The notes beneath the pieces are model-generated. The model was not told the origin of the DNA. It was given only the letters and a program-made list of their open reading frames with translations, and did not search any database. Shown piece by piece: positions 52,228 through 61,243 of a stretch of DNA of 64,000 bases. Position 1 is the stretch's first letter. The number at the start of each line of letters is the position of its first letter. A program made the position numbers and the translations under genes. This DNA comes from Paratissierella sp033809995 (GTDB lineage Bacteria; Bacillota; Clostridia; Tissierellales; Tissierellaceae), in the NCBI GenBank assembly GCA_033809995.1, contig JAPXKQ010000003.1, positions 1 to 64,000 on the forward strand, given 5' to 3'.

Positions 52228-52375
52228 AAATAACACCTTCCTTATCAATAGTCATTAATACATTTATCCAAATATGTTATAATCTAAATAAACTTAATCT
52301 AATAAACTTAATCAAAATAACTTAGTTCTACTTATATATTAACGAATTAAGAAACTTTAGTCTAGGGAGAAATTT

Positions 52376-54751
52376 ATGGACAAGCCATTTGTTAAATTAA
52401 CAATAGGGTTAATTTTAGGAATATTACTATCATTTTGTTTCAACATAAGCTTAGGATTTATTTACCCAATTTTATTTCTGATTATTATAATTGCTATCTT
52501 AAATATAATAAAGAAACGAAACAATGACATAAATATCTTTCTAATTATCATCTTATTAGGTATGATATTGACTAATTTTAATAAGAATAGCAAGCTATTA
52601 TCCCTAGTAGACAATAGAATGGACTTCACTGGTAGGGTCATAAAGGTCGTATATTCAAATGAAAATGAAGGCAAATATATGGTCAATATAACAACAGCAG
52701 GGAATTATAAAGTTGATGAAAAGATTATGCTGAAAGTTTTAGACAGCGGTAAATTAGAAGCAGGTGATTTTTTTCGATTTAATGGTGTTTTAAAAATACC
52801 AATGGGAAATACAAATCCTAAATTATTTAATTATAGATTATATTTATTAACACATAAAATCCATACTACTGCATCAATTAAAGATTATTCAATATATGAA
52901 ATTGATAAATGTGAAAAAAGTTTATACTATAAATTAACACAAAAGTTTACCAATGATATCAATGAGCTATTTAACCAATTTTTAAGTCCAAAAAACAGGG
53001 ATTTAATGTTAAGCATCATTCTTGGAAATTCAAATCTTTTAGAGGAAGAGGAGTTAGTTCTATATAGGAATTTAGGGCTAGCACATATACTTGCAGTCTC
53101 AGGTTTGCACATAGGTATAATATCTGGATTTTTAATTTTTATATTTTCGAGATTAGGAATAAAGAGAAAGTTTAATTATATTATCACACTTAGTATAATA
53201 TGGCTTTATGCAATTTTGATTGGATATTCTCCTTCAACACTAAGGGCATGCCTTATGATTAGTATTTTATTTTTGGCCAATTTATCACATGAACCTTATG
53301 ATTCATTAAATACTATTTTTATAGCCATGTTTATACTTTTAATATTTAATCCATTTTACTTATTTAGTGTAAGCTTTCAGCTATCCTTTATAGCAACTAT
53401 TTCTATAATTATTATTACACCTAAAATCACACAAATTTTTTATCCCTATAAGGGTAAATTAATCAATTCACTTGCGGGAATAGTAGCCGTAAATATTGGA
53501 TTATTACCTATCAATGCATATTATTTTAATTCTCTACCTTTATTAGGTATAATAGCGAATTTAATCTCTATTCCAATATTATCAATCTCATTAATAATTG
53601 GGATGCTAATGATTATTTTTAAATATGTATTTGCCATTATAAATCCTATTTTAGGAGCTATTTTGAATATATTACTGAATATAAACTCTATGGTAGTAAA
53701 TTTATTAGGGGATTTTCCTATTTTAAATTTAAATGTTTTTTCTCCTGATTTATTTACTATAATATGTTATTATATTTTACTAAGCATAGTTATAGGGCTA
53801 ATTAAACTAGATAATATGGATATAAAAATAAAAAAATTATTATTTTATTATTTATTGATGGTTGCTTTAGTTGCCTCCATATCGATAAATCTTAATGATA
53901 GCATAGAAATACATTTTATAGATGTAGGTCAGGGAGATAGTATATTAGTGCATACAAGAGATTCCAATTATTTGATTGACACTGGTGGGTCTTTTAATGA
54001 TGATTTTGACATAGGAAAAAATATTACTTTACCTTACTTATTAAAAAATGGTATTAATACATTAGATGGTATAATAATTACTCATTTTGATTCTGACCAT
54101 AGCCAAGGTCTTGACGCTTTGGTAAATAACATTAAAGTTAAATCGATACTAGCTAGTTATACACCAGAGAATTCAAAATATATTAAGATAATAAATAGTA
54201 ACAATAGAATAGTTATAGATAGAAATACTACTCTAGATATTATATGGCCAGATAATGCAGTTAACATTGACAATTATAATGACAACAATAAATCCTTAGT
54301 CTTGTTATTATCGTATTTTGATTATAAAATTCTATTTACTGGAGACATAGAAAAAGAAGTTGAAAATCAAATCTTGGATAGTATAAGCCAAGTGGATATT
54401 CTAAAGGTAGCACATCATGGGAGTAAGACATCTTCCACTGAGGATTTTTTAAACAAAATTAGACCTAAATATAGTATAATATCCGTTGGTAGAAACAATT
54501 TCTATAACCATCCCAATCAAGAAGTGATAGAAAGGTTATTAGATATAAATTCAACTATATATAGAACTGATGAAATGGGACTAATAAAAATTATCTTAAA
54601 TAAAAATGATATTGATATTATCCCATACAATGGAGATGAAGACGACAATGTTTTCTTATTATCCATATATTCACTTTTTATACTTATGTGTTACGTGGGT
54701 ATAAAAAGCATCTACATAAAGAGGGAGTGTGCAAAACTTGAACTATACTGA
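52376..54751 (+). CDS. comEC: competence channel protein ComEC/Rec2
   Basis: ComEC carries single-stranded DNA across the membrane during uptake. The 791-residue protein has N-terminal membrane helices, an OB-like segment (about 80-160), the competence domain (LAHILAVSGLHIGIISG, YSPSTLRACLMISI), and a C-terminal metallo-beta-lactamase domain (HFIDVGQGDSILVHTRDSNY, ITHFDSDHSQG, LKVAHHGSKTSS) likely to degrade the second strand. GGGAG precedes ATG. The 3' end overlaps holA. Confidence 0.95.
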   Translation: MDKPFVKLTIGLILGILLSFCFNISLGFIYPILFLIIIIAILNIIKKRNNDINIFLIIILLGMILTNFNKNSKLLSLVDNRMDFTGRVIKVVYSNENEGKYMVNITTAGNYKVDEKIMLKVLDSGKLEAGDFFRFNGVLKIPMGNTNPKLFNYRLYLLTHKIHTTASIKDYSIYEIDKCEKSLYYKLTQKFTNDINELFNQFLSPKNRDLMLSIILGNSNLLEEEELVLYRNLGLAHILAVSGLHIGIISGFLIFIFSRLGIKRKFNYIITLSIIWLYAILIGYSPSTLRACLMISILFLANLSHEPYDSLNTIFIAMFILLIFNPFYLFSVSFQLSFIATISIIIITPKITQIFYPYKGKLINSLAGIVAVNIGLLPINAYYFNSLPLLGIIANLISIPILSISLIIGMLMIIFKYVFAIINPILGAILNILLNINSMVVNLLGDFPILNLNVFSPDLFTIICYYILLSIVIGLIKLDNMDIKIKKLLFYYLLMVALVASISINLNDSIEIHFIDVGQGDSILVHTRDSNYLIDTGGSFNDDFDIGKNITLPYLLKNGINTLDGIIITHFDSDHSQGLDALVNNIKVKSILASYTPENSKYIKIINSNNRIVIDRNTTLDIIWPDNAVNIDNYNDNNKSLVLLLSYFDYKILFTGDIEKEVENQILDSISQVDILKVAHHGSKTSSTEDFLNKIRPKYSIISVGRNNFYNHPNQEVIERLLDINSTIYRTDEMGLIKIILNKNDIDIIPYNGDEDDNVFLLSIYSLFILMCYVGIKSIYIKRECAKLELY

Positions 54752-55769
54752 ATTTAAAGAACTTGTAAAAAAAAATAAAATAGAAAACACATATTTATTT
54801 TTAGGTGAAGAGTATTACTTAATTCATGAGTGTATTTCCATAGTAAAAGATGAATTCATAGAAAACACTTGGGAAGCCTTAAACTTCACTACTTTAGATG
54901 GTGAGAATACCAATTTTGACACTTTGGTGAATGCATGTGAAACTTTGCCTTTTATGAGCAATAAGAAAATCATTATTCTTAATGGTATAAATGCATTTAT
55001 TGAAAAAGAGGATATAAATTCAAAGGATGAGATATATAAATATTTAGAGACCTTGGGCGACCATATTTGTTTGATTTTAGTTGATAAATCAAATGAGTTA
55101 AAGAAAAACACAAAATTGTATAGACTATATAATAAGAAATCTCTTGTTGTAGATTTTGCCAAATTGAAAGGTAAGGATTTAAACCTTTGGGTGGAAGGTC
55201 AATTAAAATCATATAATAAAAGAATGTCATATTCAAATATTAATTACTTTTTACAGAATAGTTCATATTTAAGTAGGAATATAAGCTCAACTCTTTATGA
55301 TTTAGAAAATGAATTAAAAAAACTTGTAGACTTTACAAATAATATAGAAATAACAAAAGATGATATAGACTTAATATTGATAAAATCCTTAGATAACAAT
55401 ATTTTTGATTTATTATCCGCATTAAATATTGGGGACATCAATAGTTCTCTGAAAATCTTTAATGAGATATATTTATCAAATGAACCAATTCAGAAGATAT
55501 TGTTTATGATTGCTAGACAAATAAGGCTCTTATTAAGCTATAAATTATATAAAGATAAGGGATATACTGATGGGGATATCCAAGGCAAACTACAGATAAA
55601 ACCTTATGAATTTAGCAAAATTTCTTCAGGAGCTAGGAATTATAATATTGAAGATTTAGAAATGTCTCTTAATTCAATTTTAGAAGTTGATAGAAAAATA
55701 AAAACCACTAGTACTAATGATAAAATTGAAATGGAAATGCTTTTAATAAAATTGGCAAAAAAGAAATAA
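54738..55769 (+). CDS. holA: DNA polymerase III subunit delta
   Basis: HolA is the clamp-loader arm that opens the beta clamp. The 343-residue product has KIENTYLFLGEEYYLIHECI at the start, the LPFMSNKKIIILNG region, and the C-terminal domain with IQKILFMIARQIRLLLSYKL. TTG 54738 is chosen since GAGGGAG lies about ten bases before it; GTG 54729 overlaps that site. comEC-holA-rpsT is the classic Firmicute order. Confidence 0.94.
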   Translation: MNYTEFKELVKKNKIENTYLFLGEEYYLIHECISIVKDEFIENTWEALNFTTLDGENTNFDTLVNACETLPFMSNKKIIILNGINAFIEKEDINSKDEIYKYLETLGDHICLILVDKSNELKKNTKLYRLYNKKSLVVDFAKLKGKDLNLWVEGQLKSYNKRMSYSNINYFLQNSSYLSRNISSTLYDLENELKKLVDFTNNIEITKDDIDLILIKSLDNNIFDLLSALNIGDINSSLKIFNEIYLSNEPIQKILFMIARQIRLLLSYKLYKDKGYTDGDIQGKLQIKPYEFSKISSGARNYNIEDLEMSLNSILEVDRKIKTTSTNDKIEMEMLLIKLAKKK

Positions 55770-55793
55770 AACTTCGGCTTTCCGAAGTTTTTT
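55768..55793. terminator. bidirectional terminator between holA and rpsT
   Basis: AAAACTTCGG and CCGAAGTTTT form a perfect 10-bp stem around CTTT, with T-runs on the plus strand and a T-rich flank on the minus strand. Confidence 0.9.
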
Positions 55794-55849
55794 AATATCT
55801 CTTATAAGGCGAAGGCTTCATTATCAAACAAATTCCTAAAAGAAGCCTA

Positions 55850-56113
55850 TTACATAGCTTGATTCAATTTCTTTGTCAATCTACTTACCTTTCTTGAAAC
55901 AGCATTTTTATGAATTACGTTTCTTTGAGCTGCTCTTTTTAGTTTTTTATCAATTGTATTAAGTAACACTCTTGCCTCATCTAAATTTCCGTTTGCAACA
56001 GCGTTATCAAATTTCTTTATATATGTTTTAATTTCTGATTTTCTACTTTTATTAATAGCAGTTCTATTTTTAGTAACTAGGATTCTCTTTTCAGCGGATT
56101 TAATATTTGCCAA
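55850..56113 (-). CDS. rpsT: 30S ribosomal protein S20
   Basis: The 87-residue S20 starts LANIKSAEKRILVTKNRTAI at TTG 56113, with GAGGTG directly upstream; extension to the ATG further upstream is not supported by the family. A TTG start is also used by the Escherichia coli gene, where it takes part in autocontrol (known); the same may hold here (inference). The very basic helical content (NKSRKSEIKTYIKKF, KLKRAAQRNVIHKNAVSRKV) is typical. Divergent from gpr. Confidence 0.96.
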   Translation of the reverse strand: MANIKSAEKRILVTKNRTAINKSRKSEIKTYIKKFDNAVANGNLDEARVLLNTIDKKLKRAAQRNVIHKNAVSRKVSRLTKKLNQAM

Positions 56114-56233
56114 TAATTTCACCTCCTCTAATCTAACAAAAAACATTATACTATGAAGTTGTACAAATTGCAAGGATAAATAATCTTGTTATGGTTAAAA
56201 ATATTTCTAAACATAAGTGAAAGGAGAATTAAA

Positions 56234-57205
56234 TTGTACCATATTCATACTGATTTAGCTATAGAAAGTAAAGAACTTTATAGCGGTAAGGATGTTGAAG
56301 TAGAGGGTGTTTCTGTCACCACTGAAGAGATGAATAACTATTCAGTAACTAGGGTTAAAGTTAATAATGAGCATGGTGCTCAATCAATTAGGAAACCTAT
56401 TGGTAATTATATTACCATAGATGTACCTAATCTTAATAATACAGATGAAGATTTAAAGGATGAAATAAGTAAGGTATTAGCAAAGGAGATAAAGGGCTTT
56501 GGGTTAAATAATCCAAATTCAAAGGTACTAATTATAGGTTTGGGGAATTGGAATATCACCCCTGATGCACTAGGACCAAAGGTCGTCGATAGAGTTTTGG
56601 TCACTAGACAATTCTTTGTTAATTATAAAAAAGATTCTGATGACGACTTAGCCAATGTAGCAGCAATGGCTCCTGGTGTTATGGGTATAACAGGGATAGA
56701 AAGCTTTGATATAATAAAAGGTGTGGTTGATAAAATAAAACCCGATTTACTTATAGCAGTAGATGCCCTTGCTTCTAGAAAAATGGATAGGGTTAGTACA
56801 ACTATACAATTATCTGACACTGGAATAAGTCCTGGCGGAGGCGTTGGTAATAAAAGATTGGCTCTCAATAGAAATACACTTGGCATACCTGTTTTAGCCA
56901 TAGGTATCCCAACAGTTGTAAATGCTGCAACAATAGTTAGCGATACACTTGATTTAATAATCGGCGAAATGAAAAATACAGCAGAAAAGGGAAAAGAATT
57001 TTATAATATGCTTGAGGAATTATCTAGTGAAGATAAATATTCTTTAATAGAAGAAATTTTAAATCCCTATATGAAGAACACCATAGTCACCCCAAAGGAT
57101 ATAGACGATGTTATTGATGATTTATCTATTATTGTTGCAAATGGACTCAATATAGCTTTGCATCCTGGTATTGACATAAAGGATGTAAATAGATATATAA
57201 GATAA
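56234..57205 (+). CDS. gpr: GPR endopeptidase (germination protease)
   Basis: GPR degrades small acid-soluble spore proteins when the spore germinates; its presence shows that the cell makes endospores. The 323-residue zymogen starts YHIHTDLAIESKELY, with GLGNWNITPDALGPKVVDRV, AMAPGVMGITGIES, and AVDALASRKMDRVSTTIQLS as key regions. TTG 56234 follows AAAGGAG; the longer frame to 56186 adds an unlike hydrophobic leader. rpsT-gpr-spoIIP is a conserved spore-former order. Confidence 0.95.
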   Translation: MYHIHTDLAIESKELYSGKDVEVEGVSVTTEEMNNYSVTRVKVNNEHGAQSIRKPIGNYITIDVPNLNNTDEDLKDEISKVLAKEIKGFGLNNPNSKVLIIGLGNWNITPDALGPKVVDRVLVTRQFFVNYKKDSDDDLANVAAMAPGVMGITGIESFDIIKGVVDKIKPDLLIAVDALASRKMDRVSTTIQLSDTGISPGGGVGNKRLALNRNTLGIPVLAIGIPTVVNAATIVSDTLDLIIGEMKNTAEKGKEFYNMLEELSSEDKYSLIEEILNPYMKNTIVTPKDIDDVIDDLSIIVANGLNIALHPGIDIKDVNRYIR

Positions 57206-57302
57206 AAATCTTGTTATAACGAAGCTCCGCTTCGTTGAAACGCTTCTGTTAGGTTTTTTGAAAAAAACGCAAAAAACCTTTCAATTAAAATCTTGTTATA
57301 AC
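57205..57302 (+). repeat. 16-base direct repeats framing two hairpins
   Basis: AAAATCTTGTTATAAC occurs at 57205-57220 and at 57287-57302. Between them lie two perfect hairpins: ACGAAGC/GCTTCGT (57219-57235) and AGGTTTTTT/AAAAAACCT (about 57251-57279). One or both may end gpr transcription; the direct repeats make the whole look like a small inserted cassette. Confidence 0.7.
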
Positions 57303-57355
57303 ATAAACACTCCTTGAATATAAATTTGTTAAGATATATTTTAGGGAGTGTTTAC

Positions 57356-58402
57356 ATGAGGAGAAAAAGAAGATATAAAAGAGTAGGAAAAGGGAATAGA
57401 AATTCTAGTTTTATTATCTTTGTTTTGTCACTATTGATATTTATTAATATAAGTTTACTAGTACTTAACTATTTTAAAGGAAAAGAACCCATAGATAGCA
57501 ATAAAGAGAATTTTATCAATAAAATTGTAACCTTTTTAAATTTGAAAGAAAAAGATAATGAATTAATATCTAGAAAACCTAACTTGGATGAAGTTGCACC
57601 TACTGATAATTTTGAAGACGAGGATGAAGATGAATTTATTAAATATGAAGATTCTATAATAATAGATAAATTGGAGGAATATGAAAGTCTAATAATAATT
57701 AAGGATTCTCATGGGATAAGCTCTATTGAAAATATACCAGAACCATTAAATATTAAAAAGATTAAATTAGATAAGGAAAAGCCCTATATATTGATGTATC
57801 ATACTCATTCTACCGAAAGCTTTCTTGTAAGTAATCCAGATTTGTACTATAATTCAGATACAAATAAAAACGTAGTGAGTATCGGTAGGACCTTGGCAAC
57901 AGTACTAGAAGCCAATGGTCATAAAGTTGACCATGTGGAGATAGCCCATGATGTACCTTCACTTACTGGTTCTTATTCACGTTCTATAAATACCATAAAT
58001 AAGAAAAAAGAAGAGAATCCAAATTTAAAAATTCTTCTTGATGTCCATAGGGATGGTGTTGAAAAGGATGCATCATACAAAGAAAAATTCTTAGAAAAGG
58101 CTAGATTAGATATAAATGGTGTAAGTACAGCAAGTTTTTCCTTAGTTGTTGGCCCGTCTGCTCCTAATTATGAAAAGATATTGAGTTTTGCAAAGTACAT
58201 TAAGGCAGTATCCGACACTTTGTATCCAAATTTATGTACTGGAATTATTATTAAGCCAGTGGGTAAGTTTAATCTATACACCTCTGACTATTCAGCCCTA
58301 ATAGAGATAGGTAGCAATCTAGTTTCACAAGAAGAGGCAAATGAAAGTGCCAAATTAGTAGGTGAGATATTAAGCCTTGTAATAGATAGTATTATAGAAT
58401 AA
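57356..58402 (+). CDS. spoIIP: stage II sporulation protein P
   Basis: SpoIIP is the amidase/endopeptidase that starts septal peptidoglycan degradation for engulfment. The 348-residue protein has a basic start (MRRKRRYKRVGKGNRN), one membrane segment (about 17-37), and the SpoIIP domain with PYILMYHTHSTESF (zinc His and Glu) and LLDVHRDGVEKDA. GGGAGTG precedes ATG 57356. An earlier in-frame start at 57314 lacks support. Confidence 0.95.
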   Translation: MRRKRRYKRVGKGNRNSSFIIFVLSLLIFINISLLVLNYFKGKEPIDSNKENFINKIVTFLNLKEKDNELISRKPNLDEVAPTDNFEDEDEDEFIKYEDSIIIDKLEEYESLIIIKDSHGISSIENIPEPLNIKKIKLDKEKPYILMYHTHSTESFLVSNPDLYYNSDTNKNVVSIGRTLATVLEANGHKVDHVEIAHDVPSLTGSYSRSINTINKKKEENPNLKILLDVHRDGVEKDASYKEKFLEKARLDINGVSTASFSLVVGPSAPNYEKILSFAKYIKAVSDTLYPNLCTGIIIKPVGKFNLYTSDYSALIEIGSNLVSQEEANESAKLVGEILSLVIDSIIE

Positions 58403-58462
58403 ACTTTAAATTTAAATTTAATAGTGATATAATCTTATAAAGTCCTATTAGGAGGTTATATT

Positions 58463-59011
58463 TTGGAAAACAATAATGATAAGAAAAATAAAAGTGAAAC
58501 AATTGAATGGATAAAAAGTATTGTAACTGCGGTCGTCATTGCAATTATAATAAAAACTTTTATTTTCAATACAACCTATGTATTAGGGTATTCTATGTAT
58601 CCAACTTTGCATGAAAAAGATAGATTGTTTGCCTTAAAAGTTCCTTTATACTTTAAGGGACCAGATAGAGGTGATGTAATAGTATTGGAAGCTCCAGACA
58701 ATACAAACAAGGACTATATAAAAAGAGTCATAGGTATAGCTGGAGACAAGGTTGAAATAATTGATGGAAAGGTATATGTAAATGATAAAGTTTTAGAAGA
58801 AGACTATATTGCTAAAGACGCTTTTACGCATACCTATGAAGAAAGCTCCTGGATTGTTCCTCCTGGTGAAGTGTTTGTATTGGGAGACAATAGGGAGGAA
58901 GGAGCAAGTAAGGATAGTAGATATTTTGGCTGTATCTCAATTAAATCAATAAAAGGAATAACTGGATTTAGATATTTTCCTTTTGACAATAGATTTGGTA
59001 AGATTCATTAG
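58463..59011 (+). CDS. lepB: signal peptidase I
   Basis: The 182-residue enzyme removes signal peptides outside the membrane. It has one N-terminal membrane segment (about 14-34), the catalytic Ser in GYSMYPTLHEKDRLF, the catalytic Lys in DYIKRVIGIAGDKVE, and the GDNREEGASKDSR box. TTG 58463 follows AGGAGG. It stands between spoIIP and lepA. Confidence 0.96.
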   Translation: MENNNDKKNKSETIEWIKSIVTAVVIAIIIKTFIFNTTYVLGYSMYPTLHEKDRLFALKVPLYFKGPDRGDVIVLEAPDNTNKDYIKRVIGIAGDKVEIIDGKVYVNDKVLEEDYIAKDAFTHTYEESSWIVPPGEVFVLGDNREEGASKDSRYFGCISIKSIKGITGFRYFPFDNRFGKIH

Positions 59012-59067
59012 AATAAATAATGAAAAAAGTGTCAACCCTATATATGGTGAGAAAAATGGGGAGACGA

Positions 59068-59304
59068 ATGGAAAAATATCGTGAGAGAAGAAAAATTAGA
59101 TTTATTAATTTCTTAAAATTTAATGTAGTAGTTATATTACTTATATTAATGGTTTTATTTTTATTTGAAATAAATGAAACTATTGTTGCTTTAAATTGTA
59201 TGGAAAATCCCAATTTGTTATCTATTGATTTACAAAACAATATGATACATTTATTGGGAAAATCTTATTTTGTCAATTTGAAATATATAGTTAATCTATT
59301 TTAA
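59068..59304 (+). CDS. small single-pass membrane protein, unknown
   Basis: The 78-residue product has a very basic start (MEKYRERRKIRFINFLKF), one membrane segment (VVVILLILMVLFLFEI), and a short outside part ending in NLKYIVNLF. ATG 59068 is chosen as GGGGAGAC lies five bases before it; other in-frame ATGs at 59020 and 59056 have poor ribosome sites. It lies 56 bases after lepB and before a terminator. No family is recognised. Confidence 0.6.
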   Translation: MEKYRERRKIRFINFLKFNVVVILLILMVLFLFEINETIVALNCMENPNLLSIDLQNNMIHLLGKSYFVNLKYIVNLF

Positions 59305-59330
59305 GACCAGATTTTTCTGGTCTTTTGTTT
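59303..59330 (+). terminator. intrinsic terminator before lepA
   Basis: AAGACCAGA and TCTGGTCTT form a 9-bp stem with a short T loop, followed by TTG-TTTT. Confidence 0.88.
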
Positions 59331-59357
59331 TACATAATAAAGTTTATTTGCTATAAT
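59329..59357 (+). promoter_or_regulatory. promoter of lepA
   Basis: TTTACA (59329-59334) and TATAAT (59352-59357) are 17 bases apart, 36 bases before the lepA start and just after the terminator above. Confidence 0.7.
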
Positions 59358-59392
59358 TATCTAGAATACGGTGTATTTTAAGGAGGAAAAAT

Positions 59393-61204
59393 ATGCACGC
59401 TCGCAAACAAAATAGAATAAGAAACTTTTCAATAATAGCCCATATAGATCATGGTAAATCAACTTTAGCAGATAGATTGATTGAAAAAACTGGAATGTTA
59501 ACATCTAGAGAAATGCAATCACAGGTTCTAGACAATATGGATTTGGAAAGAGAAAGAGGTATTACCATTAAACTAAAAGCAGTTAGATTAGTTTATAAGG
59601 CTAAGGATGGCAATGAATACATATTGAATTTAATCGATACTCCAGGTCATGTTGATTTTAATTATGAAGTATCAAGATCCTTAGCAGCCTGTGAAGGAGC
59701 TATATTAGTAGTTGATTCTACACAAGGTATAGAGGCCCAAACATTAGCCAATGTATATCTGGCCTTAGAACAAGACTTAGAAATTCTACCAGTTGTAAAT
59801 AAAATTGATTTGCCAAGTGCAAGACCTGATGAAGTAAAAAAAGAAATAGAAGATATAATCGGAATAGACTGTGAAAATGCACCTTTAATATCTGCAAAAG
59901 AGGGTTTAAATATCGAAGATGTACTCGAGGATATTGTAGAGAATGTCCCTGCCCCTGTAGGAGACCCAAATGGACCTCTAAAAGCTTTAATATTTGACTC
60001 ATATTATGATAGTTATAAAGGGGTTACATGCTATATTAGAGTTTTTGATGGGATTATAAAACCAGGGATGATAATAAGAATGATGTCAACTGGAAATACC
60101 TTTGAAGTAACAGAAGTAGGTATCAATACATCAAAACATGTTCCTTTTGAAAGTCTAGGACCAGGAGAAGTTGGTTATGTTACTGCTAGTATTAAAAATG
60201 TAAAAGAAGCTAGAGTAGGTGATACCATTACAGACGATAACAACCCAACAGATGAACCACTTCCAGGATATAAGAAGGTTATCCCTATGGTTTATTGTGG
60301 AATTTATCCGGCAGAAGGTGAGGATTTTAACACAGTAAGGGAAGCTTTGGAGAAATTACAAGTAAATGATGCATCCTTTGTTTTTGAACCAGAGACATCG
60401 GTAGCTTTAGGATTTGGCTTTAGATGTGGTTTCTTAGGACTTCTTCATATGGAGATAATACAAGAGAGACTTGAAAGAGAATTTGATTTAAACATTATCA
60501 CTACTGCACCTAGTGTTATATATAGAATTACAAAGACTAATGGAGAAGTATTGGAAATTCAAAATCCTACAAATCTACCTCCAGTTTCAGAAATTAATTT
60601 TATGGAAGAGCCAATTGTAAGTGCATCGATCATGACACCTACAGATTATGTTGGGGCAATTATGGAATTATGTCAAAATAAAAGAGGGACATTTCTAAAT
60701 ATGGAATATTTAGAGGAAAAACGTGTTGTTCTCCACTATGATATGCCATTAAATGAGGTAATCTACGATTTTTTTGATGCGTTAAAATCCAAAACAAAAG
60801 GCTACGCATCGTTAGATTATGATTTAAAGGGATATAAACAATCAGAATTAGTTAAACTAGATATATTGATAAATGGGGAGTTGGTAGATGCTTTTTCCCT
60901 AATTGTGCATGAGGATAAAGCTTACGAAAGGGGTAGAAGTATAGCAGAACGTCTTGTGGATGTAATCCCAAGGCATCAATTTGCTGTTCCTATACAAGCA
61001 GCCATAGGTTCTAAAATAATAGCTAGAGAAACCATTCGAGCACTCCGAAAAGATGTATTGGCTAAATGCTATGGTGGAGATATTAGCAGAAAGAAAAAGT
61101 TGTTAGAAAAACAAAAAGAAGGGAAAAAGCGAATGAGACAAATAGGATCGGTAGAGGTGCCTCAAGAAGCATTTTTATCTGTTCTGAAATATGATGAAAA
61201 ATAA
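59393..61204 (+). CDS. lepA: elongation factor 4 (LepA)
   Basis: EF-4 is a translational GTPase that acts in ribosome biogenesis and back-translocation. The 603-residue protein shows G motifs AHIDHGKSTLADRL, DTPGHVDFNYEVS and NKIDLPSA, the EF-G-like domains, and the LepA-specific C-terminal part (KAIGSVEVPQEAFLSVLK-like RQIGSVEVPQEAFLSVL). GGAGG precedes the ATG. A hairpin AATGCACAC/GTGTGCATT just after its stop may end part of the transcripts. Confidence 0.97.
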   Translation: MHARKQNRIRNFSIIAHIDHGKSTLADRLIEKTGMLTSREMQSQVLDNMDLERERGITIKLKAVRLVYKAKDGNEYILNLIDTPGHVDFNYEVSRSLAACEGAILVVDSTQGIEAQTLANVYLALEQDLEILPVVNKIDLPSARPDEVKKEIEDIIGIDCENAPLISAKEGLNIEDVLEDIVENVPAPVGDPNGPLKALIFDSYYDSYKGVTCYIRVFDGIIKPGMIIRMMSTGNTFEVTEVGINTSKHVPFESLGPGEVGYVTASIKNVKEARVGDTITDDNNPTDEPLPGYKKVIPMVYCGIYPAEGEDFNTVREALEKLQVNDASFVFEPETSVALGFGFRCGFLGLLHMEIIQERLEREFDLNIITTAPSVIYRITKTNGEVLEIQNPTNLPPVSEINFMEEPIVSASIMTPTDYVGAIMELCQNKRGTFLNMEYLEEKRVVLHYDMPLNEVIYDFFDALKSKTKGYASLDYDLKGYKQSELVKLDILINGELVDAFSLIVHEDKAYERGRSIAERLVDVIPRHQFAVPIQAAIGSKIIARETIRALRKDVLAKCYGGDISRKKKLLEKQKEGKKRMRQIGSVEVPQEAFLSVLKYDEK

Positions 61205-61224
61205 TGCACACTTATGTGTGCATT
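61203..61224 (+). terminator. hairpin between lepA and hemW
   Basis: AATGCACAC and GTGTGCATT form a 9-bp stem around TTAT that begins within the lepA stop codon. The T-run is weak (TTGAATTT), so partial termination or message processing is likelier than full stop. Confidence 0.5.
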
Positions 61225-61243
61225 TGAATTTAAGGAGGTAGCT

